A DNA stretch of 64,000 nucleotides, from positions 868,001-932,000 of the forward strand of contig CAVUDJ010000008.1 of the NCBI GenBank assembly GCA_963740215.1, read 5' to 3'. This document shows, piece after piece, positions 16,387 through 23,546 of this stretch. Under the pieces are notes generated by a model, which saw only the letters and a program-made list of their open reading frames with translations, ran no database searches and was not told the origin of the DNA. Every line of letters starts with the position of its first letter. Position 1 is the stretch's first letter. Source of the stretch: CAVVAL01 sp963740215. Its GTDB lineage: Bacteria > Actinomycetota > Actinomycetes > Mycobacteriales > Cryptosporangiaceae. The position numbers and the translations under genes are program-made.

Positions 16387-17979
16387 TTACGACTGGGCAG
16401 GGCCAGGGCCGTGCCCGCCGTCAGTGGAGGCGAACGTGCCCTCCGGACCTGCCGGCGGCGGCAGGTTGACCGGCGTGCCAGGCACTGCCTTGCCCGGGAC
16501 GCCGTTGACCGACTCGGTCGAGTACGCGAACGTCAGCTGAGCGAAGGCGATCAGGTCGCTGTTCACGTCGAGAGCGTGCAGGTTCACGTTGTCGAAGTCG
16601 TCACACGCGAGGTGGTAGCACGGGTCGAACTGTGCGCCTGTCGTGCCGCCCCAGATGGCCTGCTGCTCCGCGGTCTTCGGCACTTCGGCTCCGGTGAACA
16701 GGCCACCGGACGGGATGCCCGCTTCGATGAACGCCTGGTAGTCGCTACGACCGGAGAACTCGGTGTCGTCGTACGGTTCGCCCCTCAGGGTGTAGTACGA
16801 CTCGTAGAGGTCCTCGATCGCCGTCGATCCCGGCGGCACCGGTACGGGCGCTTCGAACGTCGACTCGTCTGCGTCGTACACCATGAAGATGTAGTTGGGT
16901 GAGCCGACCATGTCGTAATTGAGGTACAGCGCGATCCGGTTGCGCTCCGCCGTGGAGAGCCCATCGACGTAGGCGGTCGAACCGATCAGGCCGCTTTCTT
17001 CGGCGCCCCACCAGGCGAACCGAACCGTGTTGACCGGCTTCACCTTCGCCATCATGAGCGCGGTCTCCAGGATCGCTGCCGAGCCGGAGCCGTTGTCGTT
17101 GATTCCCGGTCCTTCGCCCACGCTGTCGAGGTGGGCGCCGGCCATCACGACGTTGTTGTTGTTGGTGCCGGGCAGTTCCGCGAGCACGTTGACGTCGGTA
17201 CGGGTCTCCGCTGGGATGACCCGGACCCGCGCGGTCGATCCGGGCTGGGCGAGCGCGCTGCCGTCGGCGAAGCTGGCGCCGACGACCGGGATGGTGGCCA
17301 CGAGCGGCGCGAGGGTTCCAACGATCAGGCCCTCGCGTGTGGGGTCGTTGCCCTGGTTGAAGATGACGACCGCCTCGGCGCCGGCAGTCTGGGCGTTCTG
17401 CACCTTGTCCGCGAACGTGCAGGTACCGCGCTGGATCAGCGCAATGTCGTTCGGTCCGCTGAAGTCGAGCCCGGCGAAGTCCGCCGCCTCGCAGCCACTG
17501 GTCGACGCCCGCGGCGGGACGAGGTTGATGTCGACCGGGATCACCGGACCGGTGACGTCCCCGGACCCGCTGCTGGTAAACGTGCCGGTCTCGTACTCTG
17601 CGTCCACTGGAGTGAGCTGGTGCAGCAACGCCGGGAACACGAACTGGAACTGGAACTCGTCAAGGGTCACGTTGTACCCGGCGGCCTCCAGCAGGTCGAC
17701 GACATAGTCGACGCTGTCCGCGTAGCCCGCCGTGCCCGCGGCTCGCGTCCCGGGGTAGAACGGATCGTCGTTGCTGTCCGCGATCTTCTGGAACTGTGCC
17801 TGATGCTCCCGGACGCCCGCGAGCGTGACGCACTCGAGAAGTGTGATGTACGTGTTGTTCGTCCGGCTGTCGCACCCATTATCCGGTGCGGCGAGCGCGG
17901 CCGGCGCCGGCAGCGCCATCGCCAGTAGTAGGCCGAAAACAGCCACCGGAACGGATACCTGTCTCGGCAATCCCAACAT
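16387..17979 (-). CDS. Secreted M28-family metallo-aminopeptidase with PA domain
   Basis: A 530-residue exported zinc aminopeptidase. ATG 17979 starts a textbook signal peptide (MLGLPRQVSV, hydrophobic core to PAALA at 26-30); AAGGTG precedes it, so I preferred it to GTG 18027. A protease-associated insert spans about 145-250 (RGTCTFADKVQNAQTAGAEAVV). The M28 core follows: GAHLDSV with His283 and Asp285, bridging Asp295 in GPGINDNGSG, the general base pair EE at 327-328 in WWGAEESG, YDMVGSP, and the last ligand in CYHLACDD. The family is related to Streptomyces aminopeptidase and releases N-terminal hydrophobic residues. A 46-bp palindrome follows the stop. Confidence 0.92.
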   Translation of the reverse strand: MLGLPRQVSVPVAVFGLLLAMALPAPAALAAPDNGCDSRTNNTYITLLECVTLAGVREHQAQFQKIADSNDDPFYPGTRAAGTAGYADSVDYVVDLLEAAGYNVTLDEFQFQFVFPALLHQLTPVDAEYETGTFTSSGSGDVTGPVIPVDINLVPPRASTSGCEAADFAGLDFSGPNDIALIQRGTCTFADKVQNAQTAGAEAVVIFNQGNDPTREGLIVGTLAPLVATIPVVGASFADGSALAQPGSTARVRVIPAETRTDVNVLAELPGTNNNNVVMAGAHLDSVGEGPGINDNGSGSAAILETALMMAKVKPVNTVRFAWWGAEESGLIGSTAYVDGLSTAERNRIALYLNYDMVGSPNYIFMVYDADESTFEAPVPVPPGSTAIEDLYESYYTLRGEPYDDTEFSGRSDYQAFIEAGIPSGGLFTGAEVPKTAEQQAIWGGTTGAQFDPCYHLACDDFDNVNLHALDVNSDLIAFAQLTFAYSTESVNGVPGKAVPGTPVNLPPPAGPEGTFASTDGGHGPGPAQS

Positions 17980-18346
17980 CCTCGACACCTTGGACCCCCT
18001 TGTCCGGCACAGGGCGACCCTTGACACGACCCCCGGGATCGCCTCACGACCCAGTTACCGTATACGACAATTACGGCCGGGCATCAGTACCAAGGAATGG
18101 GTCGCGGCATTCCGATCACGAAACACAGTTACAATAACTGGACGCGTTGGGAAATATGACCAGCGGACACCATTGAATTACATTCGCGGGGCAATATCCG
18201 TTCGGGCCGCATTTAGGTGCTCGTCGCTGGGGCGGAGCCTTCTGGGCAACATCCCGTGCCTCTTTGCACTGTTCACGGCGCTTTGGCCTGCCCCAGGGCT
18301 ACCGTGGCTGGCCACCATTCGCAACGCCGATGTAGGAGCCCGCACG
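17980..18346. other. Gene-free, AT-richer spacer between divergent genes
   Basis: No frame here has coding bias. Local composition is clearly lower in GC (stretches such as GTATACGACAATTACGG and TTGAATTACATTCGCGG), as expected of a promoter region serving the peptidase on one side and the 159-residue protein on the other. I could not pick confident -35/-10 pairs. Confidence 0.5.
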
Positions 18347-18826
18347 ATGCCGGAGACGGTCGGTTACTTCCTGGAACACGTGCACGGAACGGTTGAACTG
18401 ACCCTGACCGCCGATCGGCTCACGGCCACCACGCGAGGCGTCGGCTTGGCCGACCGGACCCGCACGGTCGATGTCGCGCTGTCCGACCTCCGGAAATTCG
18501 CCCTGGTACCGACGATCGCCGCGCAGAACCTGGTCGACCGCGGCAAGTACCACGACACCTACGACGCCGAGTTCATGTACTCCTACAGCGAGAACGGAAA
18601 GCTGAAGAAGAAGCGGGTCTTCGTGCGGAGCGGGGACGAGGAACTGCAGGCGATCCTGCACGAGTTGGAGCGCAGGTGCCCGGCCGCAAGCCTGCTGGGG
18701 CTCGATCCGGACGCGGCGGAGCTGCAGATCGGGGTCGTCTCCGCGAAGAAGGCCCTCTACCTGCTGCTGGCCCTGCTGATCGGCGGACCGATTGCCCTCA
18801 TCCTGATCGTGCAGCTCGCCACCTGA
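18347..18826 (+). CDS. Hypothetical protein with a C-terminal membrane anchor
   Basis: A 159-residue protein from ATG 18347 (GTAGGAG 9 bases upstream). Residues 1-115 are soluble and beta-rich with regular hydrophobic alternation (GTVELTLTADRLTATTRGVG, VDVALSDLRKFALVP), reminiscent of a PH-like domain; a basic KLKKKRVFV strand follows. The last 25 residues, ALYLLLALLIGGPIALILIV, form one membrane helix, so the protein is probably tail-anchored facing the cytoplasm. I do not recognise a family name. A hairpin follows its stop. Confidence 0.75.
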   Translation: MPETVGYFLEHVHGTVELTLTADRLTATTRGVGLADRTRTVDVALSDLRKFALVPTIAAQNLVDRGKYHDTYDAEFMYSYSENGKLKKKRVFVRSGDEELQAILHELERRCPAASLLGLDPDAAELQIGVVSAKKALYLLLALLIGGPIALILIVQLAT

Positions 18827-18838
18827 GGTCATCGCGAG

Positions 18839-18872
18839 CGGGCTTGCGGCGCCGGTTCTCGCCGGCAGCCCG
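18839..18872 (+). terminator. Hairpin terminator after the tail-anchored protein gene
   Basis: CGGGCT and AGCCCG arms extended by CGGCG/CGCCG around a short loop, 12 bp past the stop at 18826. The stem is imperfect. Confidence 0.5.
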
Positions 18873-18891
18873 TTCCCGCCCGCCGGCCGCG

Positions 18892-18966
18892 CGAACCGGA
18901 CTTGCGGTGCAAACCGGGACAGCCGTGCCTGGTATAGGCACGGGTTCCCCGATAGTCCGGTTCGGG
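18892..18966. repeat. Dispersed palindromic intergenic repeat, copy 2 (diverged)
   Basis: Outer arms CGAACCGGACT and AGTCCGGTTCG (11 bp, perfect) enclose an inner hairpin CCGTGCCT-ggtat-AGGCACGG. It shares CGAACCGGACT, an AAACCGGGACAGCCG-like block and TTCCCCGATAGT with the 81-bp copies at 14.55 and 50.8 kb, so it belongs to the same family. Confidence 0.7.
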
Positions 18967-19009
18967 TGGCAGCAGGTGTCCGGGTTGGCGGCACCCCTGT
19001 CGCAGGATC

Positions 19010-19062
19010 GTTGTGACGAAACTATTAAATAATGTGAAATTTGTTCATATGATGAGCTGCCC
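19010..19062 (+). promoter_or_regulatory. AT-rich probable promoter of the first cutinase gene
   Basis: About 50 bp of low GC (TTGTGACGAAACTATTAAAT then AATGTGAAATTTGTTCATATG) stands out sharply from its surroundings, 85-135 bp before the cutinase start. TTGTGA and TATTAA are candidate elements but their spacing is poor, so I name only the region. Confidence 0.4.
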
Positions 19063-19145
19063 ACTGGATCGGCGGCTGCCATGGGCGCGGTAGGCGCGAG
19101 GAGCCGCGGCATCGTTTCTCCCCCCGAGAGCAGGGAGTACACGGC

Positions 19146-20075
19146 ATGCAGCCCTCAACAGCGAAAGCGCGGTCGAGCACGATCGATCACCGGATCCCCG
19201 CATCGTCACGTCGCCGGAGGATCGTCACCAGACTGGCTGTGACTCTGGCCTTGATCAGCGCCTCCCTCGTTGCTGTTCCGGCCGCCCGGGCCGCGGCGAA
19301 CCCGTACGAGCGAGGCCCTGACCCCACCGTGGCAAGCATCGAGGCCGCCCGCGGCCCGTTCGCCACCGCACGGACCACGGTTGCGCGATCCAGCGTCACC
19401 GCCTTCGGCGGCGGGACGATCTACTACCCGACCAGCACAAGCGCGGGAACGTTCGGCGCAGTCGCGATCTGCCCCGGCTACACCGCCAACCAGATCACGC
19501 TGTCCTGGCTCGGGCCCCGACTCGCGTCCCAGGGCTTCGTCGTCATCGTCATCGACACCCTCATGCCGAAGGACCAGCCGGAGAGCCGCGGCAACCAGCT
19601 GCTGGCCGCACTCGACTACCTCGTGCAGAACAGTCCAGTCAGGACCCGTATCGACGGCAGCCGCCTCGGAGTCATGGGCCACTCGATGGGCGGCGGCGCC
19701 AGCCTTGGCGCGTCGAGCACGAGGCCCCAGCTCCAAGCAGCTGTCCCGCTCGCTGCATGGCACAACACGAAAGACTGGTCAGCGGTGCAGGTGCCCACGC
19801 TGATCATCGGCGCCGAGAAGGACACCACCGCTCCAGTGACCTCCCACTCCGAACCGTTCTACGAGAGCCTGCCGAGCACCCTGGACAAGGCGTACCTCGA
19901 ACTCAACAACGCGAGCCACATCGCGCCCGTCCTGCCGAACGTCACGATCGCGAAGTACAGCATCTCGTGGCTGAAACGCTTCATCGACAACGACACCCGC
20001 TACGACAAGTTCCTCTGCCCCGCGCCCCGAGACCGCGCCATCGAGGAGTATCGAGACACCTGCCCCCACCTGTAG
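19146..20075 (+). CDS. Secreted cutinase-like polyester hydrolase (thermobifida cutinase/PET-hydrolase family), paralog 1
   Basis: A 309-residue exported hydrolase. A long basic leader and hydrophobic core end at AARAA (about 50), then ANPYERGP, the mature start shared by Thermobifida fusca cutinases. The nucleophile elbow GHSMGG gives Ser180; Asp226 (GAEKD) and His258 (NNASH) complete the triad. Oxyanion residues Tyr112 (PGYT) and Met181, the substrate-clamp Trp205 (WHNTK) and the C-terminal Cys291/Cys306 disulfide are all present. The residue after the catalytic His is Ile259 where most cutinases have Phe, and there is an unusual free Cys109 beside the oxyanion loop. AGGGAG precedes the ATG. 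Cutin and aliphatic polyesters are the likely substrates; PET activity is inference. Confidence 0.9.
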   Translation: MQPSTAKARSSTIDHRIPASSRRRRIVTRLAVTLALISASLVAVPAARAAANPYERGPDPTVASIEAARGPFATARTTVARSSVTAFGGGTIYYPTSTSAGTFGAVAICPGYTANQITLSWLGPRLASQGFVVIVIDTLMPKDQPESRGNQLLAALDYLVQNSPVRTRIDGSRLGVMGHSMGGGASLGASSTRPQLQAAVPLAAWHNTKDWSAVQVPTLIIGAEKDTTAPVTSHSEPFYESLPSTLDKAYLELNNASHIAPVLPNVTIAKYSISWLKRFIDNDTRYDKFLCPAPRDRAIEEYRDTCPHL

Positions 20076-20102
20076 GAGCGGTCTCCGGGCTGAGCAACGA
20101 CG

Positions 20103-20156
20103 GGTGGAGCCGGGGCGGTCGTCTGCCGTCAGCAGATTGACCTGGCCGGCTCCACC
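20103..20156 (+). terminator. Hairpin between the cutinase and clpP genes
   Basis: GGTGGAGCCGG pairs with CCGGCTCCACC (11 bp, perfect), enclosing a second small hairpin TCTGC-cgtca-GCAGA. It lies 28 bp after the cutinase stop and 65 bp before clpP. Confidence 0.55.
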
Positions 20157-20170
20157 AGCGCGAACCACTA

Positions 20171-20205
20171 TCGGTCGTGTCGCCGGCATACCGGCGTCGG
20201 ACCGA
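20171..20205. promoter_or_regulatory. Palindrome in the clpP leader
   Basis: CGCCGG-cata-CCGGCG at 20181-20196, flanked by the near-symmetrical TCGGT and ACCGA. It lies 25 bp before the clpP start. It may be an operator or a leader hairpin. A half-site GCGAAC at 20159-20164 resembles half of the published ClgR site but has no matching partner. Confidence 0.4.
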
Positions 20206-20220
20206 TGGCGGGGAGAGACC

Positions 20221-20841
20221 ATGCGATATGCCGTTGCCGAATCCACCTTGACGGCCGGAATGCTCGATGACCAGCTGGCCACCCGGCTTCTCCACGAGCG
20301 CATCATCGTGCTCGGCACCGAGGTCGACGATCGGGTTGCGAACCGGCTCTGCGCCCAACTGTTGCTGCTGTCGGCCGAGGATTCGCGCCGCGACATCAGC
20401 CTCTACATCAATTCGCCCGGCGGTTCGGTCAGTGCGGGGCTGGCGATCTACGACACGATGCGGCTGATCCCCAATGACGTCAGCACGCTGGCGATGGGCC
20501 TGGCCGGGAGCATGGGCCAGTTCCTGCTCTGCGCCGGTGCCGCCGGCAAGCGTTTCAGCCTGCCGCACGCCCAGGTACTCATGCACCAGGGCTCCGCCGG
20601 TTTCGGCGGCACGGCGGCCGATGTCGAGATCTATGCGGAACAGCTCGAACGGACGGGAGCCCTCATGACCAGGCTCATCGCGGAGCACACCGGGCAACTG
20701 GTGGAGACCGTCGAGAAGGACAGCCAGCGGGACCGCTGGTTCAACGCCGAGGAGGCGCGCGCCTACGGGATCATCGACCACATCGTGGAGCGGGTCGACG
20801 ACGTCCGTCCCGCGGCCGCCAAGCAGAGGGCGGGGCTGTGA
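20221..20841 (+). CDS. clpP: ATP-dependent Clp protease proteolytic subunit, first of a pair
   Basis: A 206-residue ClpP. The ATG at 20221 follows GGGGAGAG. The catalytic triad is intact: Ser97 in GLAGSMGQ, His122 in VLMHQ, Asp171 in SQRDRWF. The Gly-rich loop motif INSPGGSV (63-70) is present. ClpP assembles as a tetradecamer with ClpC/ClpX/ClpA ATPases. The next gene is a second clpP overlapping by 4 bases, and a ClgR-like regulator follows in the opposite direction. No ATPase gene is linked, so this is probably an extra pair beside the housekeeping genes. Confidence 0.93.
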   Translation: MRYAVAESTLTAGMLDDQLATRLLHERIIVLGTEVDDRVANRLCAQLLLLSAEDSRRDISLYINSPGGSVSAGLAIYDTMRLIPNDVSTLAMGLAGSMGQFLLCAGAAGKRFSLPHAQVLMHQGSAGFGGTAADVEIYAEQLERTGALMTRLIAEHTGQLVETVEKDSQRDRWFNAEEARAYGIIDHIVERVDDVRPAAAKQRAGL

Positions 20842-21461
20842 CCATGAGCCAGTACACGATTCCCACCGTCGTGGAGAAGACCCCGACCGGCGAGCGTGCC
20901 TTCGACATCTACTCCCGGTTGCTGTCGGAGCGGATCGTCTTTCTCGGCACCGAGATCGACGACGGGGTCGCCAATGTGGTGATGGCCCAGCTTCTCCATC
21001 TCGAATCAGCCAGTCCCGACCTCGAGATCGGTCTCTACATCAACTCCCCGGGCGGCTCGTTCAGCGCCCTGACCGCGATCTACGACACGATGCACTTCAT
21101 CCGCCCGGACGTCGCCACCATCTGCATGGGACAGGCGTCGTCCGCTGCGGCGGTGCTGCTCGCCGCGGGTGCGCCGGGTAAGCGATCCGTGCTGCGGCAC
21201 GCGAAGGTGCTGCTGCACCAGCCGTCGAGTCAGGCTCAAGGCACCCTGCCCGACCTTGCCATCCAGGCCAAGGAGGTGAGCAGGGTCCGGGCCGAGATGG
21301 ACGAGATCCTCAGCCGGCACACCGGCCACCCGGTGGCCAAGATCAGGCACGACACCGACCGGCACAAGACCTTCAATGCCCGCGAAGCCGTCGACTACGG
21401 CCTGGCGGACCAGATCATCACCAGCCGCGAGGCTCCGGTGGGGCGCGTCAGCGGCTGGTGA
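20838..21461 (+). CDS. clpP: ATP-dependent Clp protease proteolytic subunit, second of a pair, catalytic Asp replaced
   Basis: A 207-residue ClpP paralog starting at GTG 20838, overlapping the preceding stop (GTGA); ATG 20844 is the alternative. INSPGGSF (69-76), Ser102 in GQASSAAA and His127 in VLLHQPSS are conserved. The stretch equivalent to DxxRDR reads DTDRHKTF, so the position of the catalytic Asp is His176. In actinobacterial ClpP1P2 complexes the second subunit normally keeps Asp. The subunit may be structural or weakly active. It ends 14 bases inside the convergent ClgR-like gene. Confidence 0.92.
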   Translation: MTMSQYTIPTVVEKTPTGERAFDIYSRLLSERIVFLGTEIDDGVANVVMAQLLHLESASPDLEIGLYINSPGGSFSALTAIYDTMHFIRPDVATICMGQASSAAAVLLAAGAPGKRSVLRHAKVLLHQPSSQAQGTLPDLAIQAKEVSRVRAEMDEILSRHTGHPVAKIRHDTDRHKTFNAREAVDYGLADQIITSREAPVGRVSGW

Positions 21462-21846
21462 TCACGCGGCAAGCAGGCACTGGACATCGCCGGAACCGCG
21501 CACTGGGGGCGTGTTCCGACCCACGAACGGCCGCCAGCCGGACGACCGACGCGCGGCGGGCGCGATCGTCGACCAGTTCGCGCCCGACCTCGGCCAGCAG
21601 GTCGGGCAGGTCGATCCGCAGGGCCTCACAGATGGCGGCCAGGACCTCCGAGGATGCCTCCTTGCGCCCACGCTCCAGCTCGGACAGGTACTGCATCGAC
21701 ACCCTCGCGACCCGCGCCACGTCGGCCAGGGTGCGGCCTTGCTCCAGCCGGGTCCGGCGCAGCACGTCGCCGAGTATCGTCCGCAGCAGAGGTCGCCTGG
21801 AACGGCGCCGGCGATCTCCAGGGTCAATCACGGTCGCATCCGACAT
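21448..21846 (-). CDS. ClgR-like XRE-family transcriptional regulator
   Basis: A 132-residue protein with an XRE helix-turn-helix at about 22-80. The stretch GDVLRRTRLEQGRTLADVAR, then SMQYLSELERGRKEASSEVL, closely follows ClgR, the activator of clp and lon genes in Streptomyces, Corynebacterium and Mycobacterium. It faces the clpP pair tail to tail with a 14-bp overlap, which supports the assignment. GGAAGG lies 7 bases before ATG 21846. The C-terminal tail lacks the Ala-Ala end by which Streptomyces ClgR is degraded by ClpP, so its stability may differ. Confidence 0.8.
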   Translation of the reverse strand: MSDATVIDPGDRRRRSRRPLLRTILGDVLRRTRLEQGRTLADVARVARVSMQYLSELERGRKEASSEVLAAICEALRIDLPDLLAEVGRELVDDRARRASVVRLAAVRGSEHAPSARFRRCPVPACRVITSR

Positions 21847-21996
21847 CGCCGTTCCTTCCTGGCCGCACCGATCCGTCGCCTCGACGTCATCTGAACGTAC
21901 CGACGACGTCGCAGGCCGAGAACCGTTTTCGCCGCCGGCGCAACCGTGGCCGTGGAATCCGGCCCAGGGTTCGGGCCGCCGTGATGTAGTGCTGCC

Positions 21997-22659
21997 ATGA
22001 GGCGGGTCCTGATCACCGGCAGCGCGGGCGTCATCGGCACGGTGCTGACCAGCCACCTGCCCTACGACATCACTGGCCTGGACCTCCCCGACGACGACAT
22101 CGCCGACTACCCGCGGCTGGTCGAGCACTGCCGCGGTCAGGACGCGATCATTCACCTGGCCGGCGAGTTCACCACCGAGAACTGGCGCTCGGGCGACATC
22201 AACCCGGCGAACTTCCGCCTCGACCTCAACGTGCTCAACGCCGCCGTCGAGGCGCAGGTTCGCCGGGTCGTTCTGGCCAGTTCGGTGCACACAGACGACT
22301 TCTTCGGCCACCACGGACCCGAGCTGATCGCCGCCGACCGGCCACTCCCCGTCCCGACCAGCCCGTACGGAGCGCACAAGCTGTTCCTGGAAGCGGCCGG
22401 CCGGCACGCCGCCGCCCACCACGGACGCGAGGTGGTCGCACTCCGGTTCGGCGGCGTGACCACGCACGGCGCCCGGCGCGACGACGGCATCGACGCCATG
22501 GTGTACCTCAGCCACCCGGACCTCGTCGCATGTGTCCAAGCGGCCGTGGAGGCGCCGCTGCCGCCGAGCCGGTTCGCCGTCCTCTACGCCGTGTCGGACA
22601 ACCCTAAGCGAGTACACGACACCACCAACCCGCTCGGCTGGCAGGCAGTGCCGCGCTAG
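21997..22659 (+). CDS. NAD-dependent epimerase/dehydratase family protein (extended SDR)
   Basis: A 220-residue short member of the extended short-chain dehydrogenase family. The Rossmann motif GSAGVIG is at 8-14, LDLPDDDI suggests NAD preference, and the catalytic YGAHK (Tyr/Lys) is at about 123-127; ASSVHT supplies the Ser/Thr. The length and pattern are closest to uronate dehydrogenase-like and UDP-glucose 4-epimerase-like small SDRs. Substrate unknown. Its last 4 bases overlap the end of the convergent HTH gene. Confidence 0.8.
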   Translation: MRRVLITGSAGVIGTVLTSHLPYDITGLDLPDDDIADYPRLVEHCRGQDAIIHLAGEFTTENWRSGDINPANFRLDLNVLNAAVEAQVRRVVLASSVHTDDFFGHHGPELIAADRPLPVPTSPYGAHKLFLEAAGRHAAAHHGREVVALRFGGVTTHGARRDDGIDAMVYLSHPDLVACVQAAVEAPLPPSRFAVLYAVSDNPKRVHDTTNPLGWQAVPR

Positions 22660-23084
22660 GAAGGCCGATGAAGGCGCGCGTGCTCCGCCAGGGACTTCGC
22701 CGGCTTCAACGCCTCAGCCAGTTTGCGCATGGCCGACGCAGCGCTCTCGCTCACGCTCGGCCCGAGCACCGCGAGGCTGGACATCAGCGCGGCCGCTTCC
22801 GGCAGATCGAAGACGATGGCGATCGCGGCGCTCGTGGGGCGGAGGCTCACCCCGCCTCCGCGGCCTTGGTACACGTCCAGCGGGACTCCACTGAGTCGGA
22901 GTCGTTCCACGTCGCGGGCGACCGTCCGCACCGACACACCGAGCTCCCGCGCCAGCTCGCTCAGCTGGATCCGCTCGCCGTGAGCGGCGTGCAGCCGTTC
23001 GATCAGAGCCTGCTGGCGCTCCACCCGGCGCAGCGCCAGGTGCCCGTCGCGGGAGGAGGCGGCAAGCTGCGTGCCCTGCTTCAC
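22656..23084 (-). CDS. HTH-domain regulator (YafY/DeoR-type N-terminus, no WYL domain)
   Basis: A 142-residue protein with GTG start. An HTH_11 fold occupies about 22-85: RQQALIERLHAAHGERIQLS then ARELGVSVRTVARDVERLRL and the wing GGGVSLRP. In full-length relatives a WYL ligand domain of about 200 residues follows; here the protein ends after a short helical tail (LPEAAALMSSLAVLGPSVSE). This short version is a known architecture and probably complete. It is divergent from the NTF2-like gene with 56 bp between starts, a likely regulatory target. Confidence 0.75.
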   Translation of the reverse strand: MKQGTQLAASSRDGHLALRRVERQQALIERLHAAHGERIQLSELARELGVSVRTVARDVERLRLSGVPLDVYQGRGGGVSLRPTSAAIAIVFDLPEAAALMSSLAVLGPSVSESAASAMRKLAEALKPAKSLAEHARLHRPS

Positions 23085-23140
23085 AGGCTCATGTTAAAGG
23101 CGACGCAGGCGCGTCAGGTTTTGTTCGTACCGTGAGTGCC

Positions 23141-23500
23141 ATGACAGATGTCAGCGACACGGCGCACCACTTCTTCGAGCGCTATGAGGCCGCGCTCCTG
23201 GCCCGCGATGAGAAGGCGATCGCACGGATGTACGCGGTCCCCTCGCTGGTCTTGTTCCCCGGCAGGTCGATCCCCGTCAGCGCCGCCAGCCAGACCGAGG
23301 AGTTCTTCGCCTCCTCCTGGAGCCAGTACGAAGGGGTCGACGCGATCGACAAGCAGATCGCCGTCATGGCAGAGGCGCCGGGCAGCATCTGGGTCGATGT
23401 CACCTGGTCCTACGACGGCCAACCACGCGAGCGCTTCTGCTACCAACTCGTCGAAGGAACCGACGGTTATCAGATCGCAGTTCTCACGCCCATGGCATGA
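23141..23500 (+). CDS. NTF2/SnoaL-like fold protein
   Basis: A 119-residue cone-shaped alpha+beta-barrel protein: an N-terminal helix (AHHFFERYEAALLARDEKAIARMY), then strands such as SLVLFPGR, IWVDVTWSYDG and RFCYQLVEG. The family covers enzymes and ligand-binding proteins, so no reaction can be given. ATG 23141 was chosen; there is a weaker GTG 9 bp upstream. Divergent from an HTH regulator that may control it. Confidence 0.7.
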   Translation: MTDVSDTAHHFFERYEAALLARDEKAIARMYAVPSLVLFPGRSIPVSAASQTEEFFASSWSQYEGVDAIDKQIAVMAEAPGSIWVDVTWSYDGQPRERFCYQLVEGTDGYQIAVLTPMA

Positions 23501-23546
23501 GCTCCACAGTTTGGCCCGCACAGTCCACCGCGCCGCCGCCCCGCAT

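Noticed and set aside
20159..20196. ClgR binding site before clpP
   Set aside because: Only one GCGAAC half-site is present; the nearby palindrome CGCCGG-cata-CCGGCG does not match the published ClgR consensus.
20104..20220. Longer start for the first clpP (39 extra residues)
   Set aside because: The extension covers hairpins of the leader and has no codon bias; ATG 20221 has a ribosome site and normal ClpP length.
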